Shown here: piece by piece, positions 34,269-43,287 of the stretch
How the letters are laid out: each line of letters begins with the position of its first letter
Numbering within the stretch: the stretch's first letter is position 1
Position numbers and translations under genes: made by a program
NCBI GenBank assembly: GCA_036267255.1
Contig: DATAWK010000038.1
Location: 50,515-114,514, forward strand
Length of the DNA: 64,000 bases
From: DATAWK01 sp036267255
GTDB taxonomy: Bacteria > Acidobacteriota > Terriglobia > Terriglobales > Acidobacteriaceae
Reading direction: 5' to 3'
Notes under the pieces: generated by a model
Database searches by the model: none
What the model saw: the letters and a program-made list of their open reading frames with translations, nothing else
What the model was told of the DNA's origin: nothing

Positions 34269-35954
34269 TTAGTGTGAACGATTGTTTACAGGCGGCATGC
34301 GAGAGTGAAGCAGCGTATATACAGCCTGTTTTGGGGCTTGCGCCGCGATGGGAAAGAGCAGCGACAGGTCCGAAATGGGACCGGTGACAAAGTCATGATT
34401 GCCCACACGGATGGTATGCAGATCCTTGCTGGGAAGCTGCGCCTCAACCTTGTGAAGATACACCTGATAGGAGGCAGCTCCCGATGGCAGCGGAAACAGA
34501 AGGAACCGAGAGTAAGAGGCAGCGGGCAAGCCAGTGAGCAGGCAAGTATCGCGGCCTTGCATAGCAAAGATACGTGTCCCTTCCCGCAGCTTTACCTCCG
34601 GATATTCCATGGTCAGGTATTCGGGCAGGTAATAGCCTGCATGACGATAGCCCAGGAAATGCGAGTCGAAGCCGACGATCAGGGTATCGCGCGCCGAAGC
34701 AAGTTGGGGAAGTGTTGTCTGAATGCTATGGAGTTCTGCTTCAAAGCGTCGTACAGACCGGTAGGAGCAGTAGAGCGGCGATAGAAGGAAGATCAGGACA
34801 TTCGCCACAGCGCAAAACCCGATCACCGCCAGTTTGAACGGTCTGCGCCACGCACTATTTTCGTACCATTCCGATGACCAGAAGCCGAGCCAAATGCAGC
34901 CCGGTGCCGACAGCAGCAATAAGTAGCCACTATTGACGAATTTTAGAAAGATAAACGTGAAGAAACAGAGCGCCGGAACGATCCAAACGAGGGTGAACAG
35001 CTTCTTTCGAGGATCGGTCGGAACAGTGTGGAACCGGGCGCCCAGAGGAGCCAGCGAAGCTGCCCCAAACACTAGAAAATAGATGAAAACAATGGTGCAG
35101 GCTCGCGCAATCGACGTTCCGGGGGAGGAATTGAATACGGTGCTTTTCGATGGAACAAGCTGCCAAAGTGAGAACAATGCGTCGAAATAAACTTTGAAAC
35201 CGCCGCTGGAAGCAATCATGGGTAGGAACCATGCGGCAACGGTCAGGACAACGGCTCCAAGTCCGAGGAATCTTCTCTTTGGCGGTGCATAACGCAGAGA
35301 AAACAGAAAGAGAGGCGCCAGAAACAAGAGAGAAGATGGCCGGATTCCTGCTGTGATTCCCAAAACGATACTGGACGGCACGATAAATCCCCAATTTCCG
35401 CAATAAACTCGCCAGCTGAAATACCCTAATAGTGCGGAAAAGAAAGCACCTACACTGTAGGTCAACGCGACGGTGCCATGAAACCACGCCAGTGGGGATA
35501 GCAGGAAGAGCAACCCGGCAAACCGCGCTGCCATTGGTCCAAACCACTCCAGGGCCATTTGGTAGATGAGGATTACCAACCCACAGCTGGCTGCAATACT
35601 CAAGACGACGAGCGCGAGGTTGGCATTATGCAACAGCGTATGGAACAGCCGACCCAGACAGATGTATAGGAAGTATCCGGGAGGGTGTGCTTGATACACA
35701 CGGGGATCAAAGCGCTGCATTCCCAACGCAAAATTCACTGAATCCAGGTCGTAGAGAACATGGCTTCGAAATAGGAATCGGGTAAGGGCGACCACGCCGG
35801 CCAGACACAGCGGTTCTAATTTGTGCCGACCGATCATGCAAGGAAGCCAGCAATTGGAATACCAATTGGCTGCGTGAGGTATGTGGTTCGCCATTGCACA
35901 GGTAATCAAGTAGTAGTTATCGACTGATACTGGGAAAAGGGAAAAGGTTACCAA
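34269..35954 (-). CDS. Polytopic GT-C/GT39-like membrane protein
   Basis: Up to 561 residues; the start is uncertain (35954, 35894 or 35837). The first extracytoplasmic loop LYDLDSVNFALGMQRFDPRVYQAHPPGYFLY has the paired acidic residues and HPPG motif of ArnT/PMT-like glycosyltransferases. About ten further hydrophobic segments and a soluble C-terminal part follow. It is upstream of cpaA and could glycosylate pilus or surface material, but this is only suggested by position. Confidence 0.65.
   Translation of the reverse strand: MVTFSLFPVSVDNYYLITCAMANHIPHAANWYSNCWLPCMIGRHKLEPLCLAGVVALTRFLFRSHVLYDLDSVNFALGMQRFDPRVYQAHPPGYFLYICLGRLFHTLLHNANLALVVLSIAASCGLVILIYQMALEWFGPMAARFAGLLFLLSPLAWFHGTVALTYSVGAFFSALLGYFSWRVYCGNWGFIVPSSIVLGITAGIRPSSLLFLAPLFLFSLRYAPPKRRFLGLGAVVLTVAAWFLPMIASSGGFKVYFDALFSLWQLVPSKSTVFNSSPGTSIARACTIVFIYFLVFGAASLAPLGARFHTVPTDPRKKLFTLVWIVPALCFFTFIFLKFVNSGYLLLLSAPGCIWLGFWSSEWYENSAWRRPFKLAVIGFCAVANVLIFLLSPLYCSYRSVRRFEAELHSIQTTLPQLASARDTLIVGFDSHFLGYRHAGYYLPEYLTMEYPEVKLREGTRIFAMQGRDTCLLTGLPAASYSRFLLFPLPSGAASYQVYLHKVEAQLPSKDLHTIRVGNHDFVTGPISDLSLLFPIAAQAPKQAVYTLLHSRMPPVNNRSH
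34272..34289 (+). promoter_or_regulatory. Putative enhancer site upstream of cpaA
   Basis: GTGTGAACGATTGTTTAC with its edge 75 bp upstream of the -12 GC. It lies inside the last codons of the upstream membrane protein gene, so conservation at the DNA level is imposed on coding sequence. Confidence 0.65.
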
Positions 35955-36153
35955 AGTTACCGTATGTACCCTTAGAGTTATGTAGACGTGTCTGGAATGA
36001 GTGTGCTACCAATACAGCACTTAGAGCTATAAATCCTGGACTGGTTGCGTTCTAAACAGCGAACAGCCATGGAGGCAAGCCCTCCGCCGGATTCCCCGCA
36101 ATCGCGGAATATTGCAATTGCATTCGGTGAGAGGTAAGGAGAGATCGTTCATA

Positions 36154-37563
36154 ATGATCCGCATTGGACTGTATTCTGAAGACCAAAAATTGCAATTACT
36201 TCTTTCCTCTGCCTTGGGGAAGGAATATCAAATCCTATTTGAGTCGAGTGAAGATGGCATCAATCTCATGCTTGCTGGTGGGGGCTGTGATGTGATGATC
36301 TTCGATCTTGATTCGAGCCATACTGCACTGAAACAGCGAATTGCGTACGCCCATCTGATTGCCGCATCCCAGGTTCCCCTTGTGGTGATGGCCGATGATG
36401 GTCTTCGGCCAATCGCGGTCGATCTTGTACGGCTGGGGGCCTATAGCTATTGCCGAAAACCGCCCTCTGTACGGGATCTCAAAGCAGTGCTTCGCCGGGC
36501 GCACGAAAGTTCTACTCTCAAGCGAAAACTTCAGACTGTGCAGCAACATTTGGATGAAGTCAGTAGTTGCGATCGCATGATCGGCTCCAGCCCACAAATG
36601 CAGCAGGTCTATGATCTCGTGCGGCGCGTTACCGATCTGACTGCTTCTGTGCTCATCACCGGCGAAAGCGGCACTGGCAAAGAGTTGATCGCCGGCGCCA
36701 TTCATAACCTCGGCGTGCGCTCCGGTCGTCCCTTTGTCGCTGTCAGCTGCGGCGCCATTCCGGAGACTTTGATCGAGGCTGAGCTGTTTGGCCATGAAAA
36801 AGGCGCTTTTACAGGCACTGTCGCCGCTCGAGAGGGCTATCTGGAGCAGGCAGGGGACGGTACGTTGTTCCTCGATGAAATCGGCGAACTCAGTCAGAGT
36901 ACGCAGGTCAAACTTCTGCGCGTGATCCAGCAGCGTGAATTCAGCCGGCTCGGCAGCAATCGACTCATTCCGTTGCGGGCACGGTTGATTTTTGCTACGC
37001 ATGCGGACCTGGCTGAATTGGTGGCTCAGGGAAGATTTCGTACCGACCTCTATTACCGCATCAATGTCATGAGGATCGATGCTCCATCTCTGCAGCAGCG
37101 TCCCGGAGACATTGAGCAAATATCCCTGCATTTCTTGCGACAATATTCGGAGATGTATCAGAAGCAGGTCGTAGATATTCATACGAGTGCAATGACTCTG
37201 CTCCTCGGCTACTCCTGGCCAGGCAACGTACGGGAATTGGAGAATGTGATTCAGCGGGCCATCATCCTCGCGTCCGGCGAAAGCATCCGTGCCGAGGATC
37301 TGCCGCTGAACATTCAGGAAGAGAGCATCGTGAGTATCGGCGATTATCTCCCTGCGGGTTCGTTTGAGCGGCAACTTCGCGACTTCAAGATCAAGCTGGC
37401 CGCAACTGCTGTGCGCGAAAATAACGGAAATAAGACGCTGGCTGCACGAAACCTGCAGATTTCTCGTGCCTACCTGCATCGGCTGATCCGTCTGGCTGAA
37501 CAAGACCCGGCTATGGGACCAAGTCTGCTGGAGCCAAACAGTCAGGAAGTGGGGACAGCGTGA
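36154..37563 (+). CDS. Sigma54-dependent response-regulator-like transcription activator
   Basis: 469 residues from ATG 36154 (AAGGAGAG upstream). Domains: an N-terminal receiver-like domain (1-120) with the acidic pair in YSEDQ, candidate phospho-aspartates in IFDLDS and the lysine in RKPP, but Ala instead of Thr/Ser in VVMADDG; an AAA+ domain (140-375) with Walker A GESGTGKE and Walker B GTLFLDEIGE; a C-terminal Fis-type helix-turn-helix (NNGNKTLAARNLQISRAYLHRLI). The sigma54-contact loop reads GAFTGT instead of GAFTGA. It is the obvious candidate activator of the sigma54-type promoters in the adjacent Tad locus. Confidence 0.9.
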   Translation: MIRIGLYSEDQKLQLLLSSALGKEYQILFESSEDGINLMLAGGGCDVMIFDLDSSHTALKQRIAYAHLIAASQVPLVVMADDGLRPIAVDLVRLGAYSYCRKPPSVRDLKAVLRRAHESSTLKRKLQTVQQHLDEVSSCDRMIGSSPQMQQVYDLVRRVTDLTASVLITGESGTGKELIAGAIHNLGVRSGRPFVAVSCGAIPETLIEAELFGHEKGAFTGTVAAREGYLEQAGDGTLFLDEIGELSQSTQVKLLRVIQQREFSRLGSNRLIPLRARLIFATHADLAELVAQGRFRTDLYYRINVMRIDAPSLQQRPGDIEQISLHFLRQYSEMYQKQVVDIHTSAMTLLLGYSWPGNVRELENVIQRAIILASGESIRAEDLPLNIQEESIVSIGDYLPAGSFERQLRDFKIKLAATAVRENNGNKTLAARNLQISRAYLHRLIRLAEQDPAMGPSLLEPNSQEVGTA

Positions 37564-39074
37564 GCTGTCCCGCTCCCCTGGTTGCCGAATATAAAATCAG
37601 TCCTTTATACACTCGAATTTTGCGAAGAATTTTCTCGTTCCCTATGATGCTGGCCGGCTTTCTGGTAGTGCTGGCAGAGTTGACGGTGCGGTCGCGTTTC
37701 AACGACCCGGATATGTGGTGGCACCTGCGGACGGGCGAGATTATCTGGACCACGCACACCATCCCGACGACCGATCTTTTTTCCTATACAACCAATCATC
37801 ATGCCTGGATCCCGCACGAATGGCTCTCTCAGGTGTTGATCTATGGCGCTTACAGATTGGACGGCTATACCGGCCTGATGCTCTGGCTCTGCTTCTTCTC
37901 CGCTGTCCTGCTGATTGCCGGATACTCCCTGTGCTCGCTCTATTCTGGAAATGCAAAAGTGGGTTGGCTGGGGGCCTTGATCATTTGGTTTTTTTCTACC
38001 AGCGGTCTCGCGATACGCCCGCAGATGATCGGGTATCTTCTGCTCGTTATCGAGTTGTTATTGATCCATCTGGGACGCACCCGTAGTCCACGCTGGTTCT
38101 TCGGGCTTCCTGTGCTGTTTGCCGTCTGGGTAAACTGCCACGGGTCGTTTTTCCTGGGGCTGGTCGTGGCTGGGCTATTTTGTTTCTGCTCCTTTTTCGA
38201 TTTTCATATGGGCTCGCTCGTGTCGATACGCTGGGAGCCTGCTCGTCGCAGGATGCTGGAGTTAGCGCTGCTCCTCTCTGTAGCGGCACTCTTTCTCAAT
38301 CCTGTTGGTGTGAGGCAGGTCCTCTATCCCTTGAACACTATGCTGCATCAGCCTATCAACCTCAGCCAGGTGGCAGAATGGCAACCGCTCCAATTAGGTG
38401 ATCCACGCGGATTAGCACTTTTAGGGGTTCTTGGATTCATTGCTCTCTTTTTGATCATGCAACGATCAGAATTGTATTGGGATGAGTTGTTACTGCTGGC
38501 CCTGGGCACATGGTTGGCTGCCAGCCATCAACGCATGCTCTTCGTCTTCGGCATATTGGCCGCACCCACTCTGTCGCGCCTGCTCTCAAATTCCTGGGAC
38601 AGCTATAACGCCGAGCAGGATCGCCCGTTGCCCAATGCAGTGCTGATCGTGGTATCGCTGCTGATAGTTTTCTGGGCATTTCCAAAGCGTTCCTACCTTA
38701 CAACGCAGGTGATCGACGGAAACCCAGTCAAGGCCGTGCAATTCATCCAGGACCATCATCTTTCCGGGAACATGTTGAACGATTATGTTTACGGGGGATA
38801 TCTGATCTGGGCGGCGCCGGATCATCCGGTTTTCATCGATGGGCGCGCCGATGTTTTTGAGTGGGCGGGCGTCCTGAGTGAATTTGGGAAGTGGGCAACC
38901 CTTCAGAGCGACCCGAATACGCTTCTCGACAAGTACAACGTCGATTTCTGTCTCTTAGCTCGCAAATCTCCGATGACGCGTGTTCTGCCGCTGTTGCACA
39001 ACTGGAAGAATGTCTATTCCGACAACAATTCTGAAATATTTGTGCGAACGGCTGCCACACGCATCAACAAATAA
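37560..39074 (+). CDS. Polytopic membrane protein with DPDMWWHL motif
   Basis: 504 residues, GTG start overlapping the activator gene by four bases (GTGA). The first loop has NDPDMWWHLRTGEIIW and HHAWIPHEWLSQVLIYG, a conserved signature of an uncharacterised GT-C-like family. About ten membrane segments and a short soluble C-terminal domain (YVYGGYLIWAAPDHPVFIDGRADVFEW) follow. Co-translation with the sigma54 activator suggests a link to the Tad or surface-polysaccharide programme. Function is not known. Confidence 0.7.
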   Translation: MSCPAPLVAEYKISPLYTRILRRIFSFPMMLAGFLVVLAELTVRSRFNDPDMWWHLRTGEIIWTTHTIPTTDLFSYTTNHHAWIPHEWLSQVLIYGAYRLDGYTGLMLWLCFFSAVLLIAGYSLCSLYSGNAKVGWLGALIIWFFSTSGLAIRPQMIGYLLLVIELLLIHLGRTRSPRWFFGLPVLFAVWVNCHGSFFLGLVVAGLFCFCSFFDFHMGSLVSIRWEPARRRMLELALLLSVAALFLNPVGVRQVLYPLNTMLHQPINLSQVAEWQPLQLGDPRGLALLGVLGFIALFLIMQRSELYWDELLLLALGTWLAASHQRMLFVFGILAAPTLSRLLSNSWDSYNAEQDRPLPNAVLIVVSLLIVFWAFPKRSYLTTQVIDGNPVKAVQFIQDHHLSGNMLNDYVYGGYLIWAAPDHPVFIDGRADVFEWAGVLSEFGKWATLQSDPNTLLDKYNVDFCLLARKSPMTRVLPLLHNWKNVYSDNNSEIFVRTAATRINK

Positions 39075-39196
39075 TGATGACAGAACGTTATTCCTGCAGT
39101 CGGTGAATCGAAAGTGAACAGGCCTTTCGTAAGTTACCTGCATCGGCATCATTTTCTCTGGATTTTCATCATCTCTTCATCGCACTTTCCCCGTAC

Positions 39197-40024
39197 ATGC
39201 TGCATATATGGTGCATGAGAAGCGAAACGTACGACACGCTTATCCTGTCGGACGTACACCTTGGTTCTGAGATGAGTCGCGCCCAGGATGCGCTGGACGT
39301 GTTGCAGTCTGCGAGCTATCGTCGGCTCATTTTGCTTGGAGATATTTTTTCCGACCTCAACTTCCGTCGTCTCACCAGTGAGCATTGGAAGTTTCTCTCC
39401 TGTATCCGCAAGCTCTCCAATCCTAAGCGGAAAATCGAAGTCGTCTGGGTGGAAGGCAACCACGATCATGGTTTGGCTGCGCTCATGTCCCACCTGGTCG
39501 GGGTGCCTGTGTATCAACGGTACGTATGGGAGTACGAAGGCAAGCGGCATCTTGCCATCCACGGCCACCAGTTTGATCGCTTTGTCAGCCGCAATTTATT
39601 AATCAGCCGGGTCGGCGAGCAAATCTATTATCAGATTCAAAAGATCGATTCGCAGACCAAATGGTTCTCGCGCAGCTTGGATCGCATGAACACACGTTGG
39701 CTGCGTCTCTCTGACAAAGTGGCCCAGGGTGCGATAGCCTATGCGCGTCAGGGTTATTGCGAGCGTGTATTTTGTGGCCACACACATGCGGCGCTTGCAC
39801 TTACCTGCGATGGCATTGACTACTACAATACGGGTTCATGGGTCGATGCTCGCGCGACCTATATCACCGTAGGCGAGCAGGGGGTTTGCATTGAAGAATA
39901 CCCAGGCGGAGTTGACGATCGTTATTCCCGCGAAGAACGAGAGTGGGAACTTGTCCCGGCTTCTGACCTCTTTGAACAGGCAGGACTACCCGCAATTGCC
40001 GGTTACGAAAGTCTACGTTGCTGA
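39197..40024 (+). CDS. Metallophosphoesterase (LpxH-like UDP-2,3-diacylglucosamine hydrolase family)
   Basis: 275 residues. All calcineurin-like metal-binding motifs are present: SDVHLGS (about 17), LGDIFSD, EGNHDHG, IHGHQFDRF and FCGHTHAAL, then YYNTGSWVD. This arrangement is that of LpxH/YbbF-type enzymes, which cleave UDP-2,3-diacylglucosamine in lipid A synthesis; the exact substrate is not proven. The last ~40 residues (after IEEY) are read in a different frame over the start of the next gene, an overlap of 134 bp. Confidence 0.85.
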   Translation: MLHIWCMRSETYDTLILSDVHLGSEMSRAQDALDVLQSASYRRLILLGDIFSDLNFRRLTSEHWKFLSCIRKLSNPKRKIEVVWVEGNHDHGLAALMSHLVGVPVYQRYVWEYEGKRHLAIHGHQFDRFVSRNLLISRVGEQIYYQIQKIDSQTKWFSRSLDRMNTRWLRLSDKVAQGAIAYARQGYCERVFCGHTHAALALTCDGIDYYNTGSWVDARATYITVGEQGVCIEEYPGGVDDRYSREEREWELVPASDLFEQAGLPAIAGYESLRC

Positions 40025-40643
40025 TGCGCATTCGAGCGACGGGACGCCGGGGATTGCTCTTTCATTTGCGCATCGTCTTCCGGTGGAAGTAATTGTTGGT
40101 GGCCTTCCCTCCGTGGGCCGCAATGCGGGGGCGCTGCTGGCACAAACGCCCTACGTTCTGTTCATGGATGCAGATATCGAACTGCGAGACCCTACGTTGC
40201 TGCGACGCGCCATGCATGCCATGCATCACAGAAAGTTGCATTGCCTGACTACGAACATTGCCTGTCCGGACGGGACGGCCACAGATCGTCTGCTGTTTGC
40301 GTTGAATAATCTTGTGCAACAGGGTTCTCGTTGGGTGTCTCCGTTTGCCACGGGTATGTTTATGCTTTTTGATAAACAGGAATTTGATCGCCTTGGCGGG
40401 TTCAACGAGCGCGCCCTCTATGCAGAAGATTATCTGTTGAGCAAGCAGGTGGCTCGCCGGCGCTTCGCTGTCATTTCCGGAAGTATTGCAACTTCCAACC
40501 GCCGCTTTCGCAAAATGGGCCATGCCCACGTCGCAGGCATGTTTCTGCGAACCGCGTTCAACATGGGGAATCCAGATTATTTTCTGCAGGATCAAGGGTA
40601 TTGGGATGAGCCCAGACCAACAGGCATCTCTTTTAGAAAGTAG
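39891..40643 (+). CDS. Family 2 glycosyltransferase
   Basis: 250 residues. The GT2 fold is clear from the first codons: ELTIVIPAKNESGNLSRLL, VYVADAHSSDGT, SVGRNAGALLAQTPYVLFMDADIEL (DxD motif), and later FDRLGGFNERALYAEDYLLSKQ. The start is TTG at 39891 with AGGGGG six bases upstream, inside the metallophosphoesterase gene and in another frame. No membrane segment is predicted. It probably adds a sugar to a lipid or polysaccharide precursor. Confidence 0.88.
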   Translation: MKNTQAELTIVIPAKNESGNLSRLLTSLNRQDYPQLPVTKVYVADAHSSDGTPGIALSFAHRLPVEVIVGGLPSVGRNAGALLAQTPYVLFMDADIELRDPTLLRRAMHAMHHRKLHCLTTNIACPDGTATDRLLFALNNLVQQGSRWVSPFATGMFMLFDKQEFDRLGGFNERALYAEDYLLSKQVARRRFAVISGSIATSNRRFRKMGHAHVAGMFLRTAFNMGNPDYFLQDQGYWDEPRPTGISFRK

Positions 40644-40747
40644 TGCGGCGTCTGGCAGAAAATAATTTCTGCAAAAAACAGATGCGAAAGCAGGCTCTAC
40701 TGCAGATCCCGGCGTCTTGTGCCACAGTGGAACGGAAAATTCCGCTC

Positions 40748-41944
40748 CTAGGTGTTCATCCGGATGGCCCGTCCCTCATCCGATGACTGATAGATGGCCC
40801 GAATGATCTTTAGATCGCGCAGACCCTCTTCGCCTGCAGTTTTCGGCTGTTTGTTTTCAAAAATACAATCAGCCAGATGGTCACCCTCTCGCGCAAACTG
40901 CTGTGGGTTCGGATCGGAGATGGAGAAGTCCGTCTTTTCTCCGTTTTGTGTTTGGCCAGTAAGGCGCAAGTCTGTGTAGGAGTATGCCGGGTTCATCTCC
41001 ACCGTTCCAGTGGTTCCCGTTACGTGCCACAGATTGCCGGAAAAGTTGCTGCCATAGCTGGTCAGGCAACTGGCCACCGTTCCGCTGGGGAAGCGCATGT
41101 TCCACGCAACATTCTCTTCCACTTCGTTAAAGCGTCCGTCCTGGTCCACTACAGTCGAATAGCCTTGTACAGAAGTGGGCTCTTCTCCCGATAGATAGCG
41201 GCAAGCGTTGATGCAGTAAATCCCTACGTCGTAGAGCGGACCTCCACCAGCCAGCGCTTTGTTCAGGCGCCACTCGCCAGCCTTGATATTGAATCCGAAG
41301 TTGCAATTCAGCTCCAGAATTTTTCCGGCATAGCCTTGCCGCAGCAGGCTGATCCCTTTCAACGTATTTGGCTCATACTGCAACCGGTAAGCGATCATGA
41401 GTTTGCGATTCGCTGCACGGCAAGCTGCAATCATCTGCTCGCAGTCCGCTACGGTGTTGGCCATTGGCTTCTCGCACAGCACGTGCTTCCCGGCTTTTGC
41501 AGCGCGGATGGTGTATTCAGCGTGCATGCCATTTGGCAGCGCAATATAGACAGCATCAATCTCCGGGTTGTGCGCAATTTGCTCGTAATTGGTGTAGTTG
41601 TAAATCGCTTTGCGAGAGATACCGTATTGATCGGCGATACGCTCTGCCTTATCACGATGTCCGCTCACCACAGCCACCAGTTTGGAGTGCTTCGAAAACT
41701 TCTGCACGCCTGGCATAAATTCATTCATCGAGATGCGCCCCAACCCGACGATGCAGTAGCCAATTTTTTTGCCGCTGTCTGCGCTGGATGCATCCGTAGC
41801 CATGCTGTCCTGCGCGATATGCGCAGCGTCGCCTGCTGGTCTCGATTCACCCAGAAGAAAATGGCTGCTGGATCCGGCAAATGCGGCTGTAAATGCTGTG
41901 GCAGAACCAAACTGTTTTAAAAAGTCTCGACGAGAATTGCTCAT
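40748..41944 (-). CDS. Tat-exported Gfo/Idh/MocA oxidoreductase (glucose-fructose oxidoreductase-like)
   Basis: 398 residues. It starts with a twin-arginine signal (SRRDFLKQFGSATAFTAAFAG). The Rossmann motif is YCIVGLGRISMNEFMPG; the catalytic lysine is in CEKPMANTVADCEQMI, followed by KLMIAYRLQYEPNT and GGGPLYDVGIYCINACRYLSGEEP. These segments closely match periplasmic glucose-fructose oxidoreductase of Zymomonas, which carries tightly bound NADP. The protein should be folded with its cofactor in the cytoplasm and then exported. Confidence 0.88.
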   Translation of the reverse strand: MSNSRRDFLKQFGSATAFTAAFAGSSSHFLLGESRPAGDAAHIAQDSMATDASSADSGKKIGYCIVGLGRISMNEFMPGVQKFSKHSKLVAVVSGHRDKAERIADQYGISRKAIYNYTNYEQIAHNPEIDAVYIALPNGMHAEYTIRAAKAGKHVLCEKPMANTVADCEQMIAACRAANRKLMIAYRLQYEPNTLKGISLLRQGYAGKILELNCNFGFNIKAGEWRLNKALAGGGPLYDVGIYCINACRYLSGEEPTSVQGYSTVVDQDGRFNEVEENVAWNMRFPSGTVASCLTSYGSNFSGNLWHVTGTTGTVEMNPAYSYTDLRLTGQTQNGEKTDFSISDPNPQQFAREGDHLADCIFENKQPKTAGEEGLRDLKIIRAIYQSSDEGRAIRMNT

Positions 41945-42059
41945 CTGTGTGCTCCCCCTGCTGCGGATTTTGGGCCCAGCAAAACTATAGCGAAATGGGT
42001 AGTCGTAATTCTACCTATTGGCAGTGAAGGATTCACCACGCATGAGAAGCCGGGGGCGC

Positions 42060-42959
42060 TTACAACAGACGCAGCGGTGGTGCCGCGGGCAGAACGCCCA
42101 ACTCTGCAGCATAGCGGTAGAACAATCCCAGTCCGGCAAGGCAATCGTCATCGAGCATGTAATGAATGTTGTGGCTCAGGTAGGTTCGGATGGTTGCCGC
42201 CTGCACGGCGGGTGGGCCAATCATGCGGGGCGTCCACTCGGCAACCAAATCTTCAATATGGGCCATGCCGTGATCGCGCGAGCGTTGAAAATCAGCATTG
42301 ATCTCTGCTGCATTCAGGCCGGAATCTTGAATTGCCTGCGAGCGCACGGCCCAGAATGCCGAGACCCACGGCAGTCCGGTGTGCTGCTTCCATTCCTGTG
42401 CCAGATCGATATATGTCAGCTGCTCTCCCGTGCGCTGTGCTCGCGCGGCACGGTCTTCGATCGCCCGCAGTGCCGGATCGCCAATCAACACAGCAGCGTC
42501 GCAATCGGTCAGCATGGTGTCCAGCCTTCCGTCTGTGTCCGGAGCATGCGGTACGAATTCCGGAGCTACTCCATAAAACTTCCGCAGAATAATTTGTGCA
42601 TACGCATTCGAGCTGCGTGATGCCGTATCTGCCGCCACACGGCGCACGGCACCTATTCCATCCGGATGCCGCACCACCAGCAGGATGGAGCGCACGCGAT
42701 CCAGAGAAGCAATCGCGCAGCCGGGAATTACTGCGAGCCCCGGCGTAGTGGCATACGCAGCGACCGGAATCAGGCCAATGTCGGCGCGACCTGTGGCCAA
42801 TTCCTCCGCGCATTGGGAAGGCATAGTGGAATGAATTTGATAGCGTTCTGCAAGGCGTTGCTTTTCGGGATCATGTTCAAAATCCCACATCAGGGGTGCG
42901 GGATTCAGAAACCGTATTGCGGAGATGCGTAGCCGGGATGTCACAGATAAGTGTAACAA
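42060..42959 (-). CDS. mqnA: Chorismate dehydratase MqnA (futalosine menaquinone pathway)
   Basis: 299 residues. It has a periplasmic-binding-protein-like fold of the MqnA/MqnD family: ISAIRFLNPAPLMWDFEH, the ELATGRADIGLIPVAAYA motif, SRSSNAYAQIILRKFYG and AAVLIGDPALRA, then YIDLAQEWKQHTGLPWVSAFWAVR. It dehydrates chorismate to 3-enolpyruvylbenzoate. Other mqn genes are not in the window. Confidence 0.92.
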   Translation of the reverse strand: MLHLSVTSRLRISAIRFLNPAPLMWDFEHDPEKQRLAERYQIHSTMPSQCAEELATGRADIGLIPVAAYATTPGLAVIPGCAIASLDRVRSILLVVRHPDGIGAVRRVAADTASRSSNAYAQIILRKFYGVAPEFVPHAPDTDGRLDTMLTDCDAAVLIGDPALRAIEDRAARAQRTGEQLTYIDLAQEWKQHTGLPWVSAFWAVRSQAIQDSGLNAAEINADFQRSRDHGMAHIEDLVAEWTPRMIGPPAVQAATIRTYLSHNIHYMLDDDCLAGLGLFYRYAAELGVLPAAPPLRLL

Positions 42960-43015
42960 TCGTCGTAGCAGAAGAACGTCGCGGCATGAGTCCTTGCTGC
43001 AAAAACAGAGATTTC

Positions 43016-43228
43016 ATGCAACGCACGATTCAGGATTTCCAGCAGGATGAACACGGCGATTGGACGGCAGTCCTCGACTGCGGGCACACGCAGCACGTGC
43101 GCCACAATCCGCCGTGGACGGTGCGCGCCTGGGTGACAACAGCGGAGACGCGGCAGGCCTTTCTGGGGCGCCCGCTCGATTGCAAAAAGTGCGACGAAAT
43201 ACTCGATGATGGCCGCCTGACAGAATAA
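43016..43228 (+). CDS. DUF3565 small protein
   Basis: 70 residues from ATG 43016; the frame is open to 42896 but that part overlaps the mqnA start. The DUF3565 pattern is complete: IQDFQQDEHGDWTAVLDCGH, then QHVRHNPPWTVRAWV, ETRQAFLGRPLDCKKCDE. Conserved Cys and His residues suggest metal binding. Function is unknown. Confidence 0.82.
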   Translation: MQRTIQDFQQDEHGDWTAVLDCGHTQHVRHNPPWTVRAWVTTAETRQAFLGRPLDCKKCDEILDDGRLTE

Positions 43229-43287
43229 ATGGCGGATAAGCAAAGCTTGCCAGAGAAAAGAAGCTCAGGGAGTTCATCGAAAATCAT

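Noticed and set aside
36235..37503. 422-codon frame antisense to the sigma54 activator
   Set aside because: Opposite strand of a gene with Walker motifs and HTH; no features of its own.
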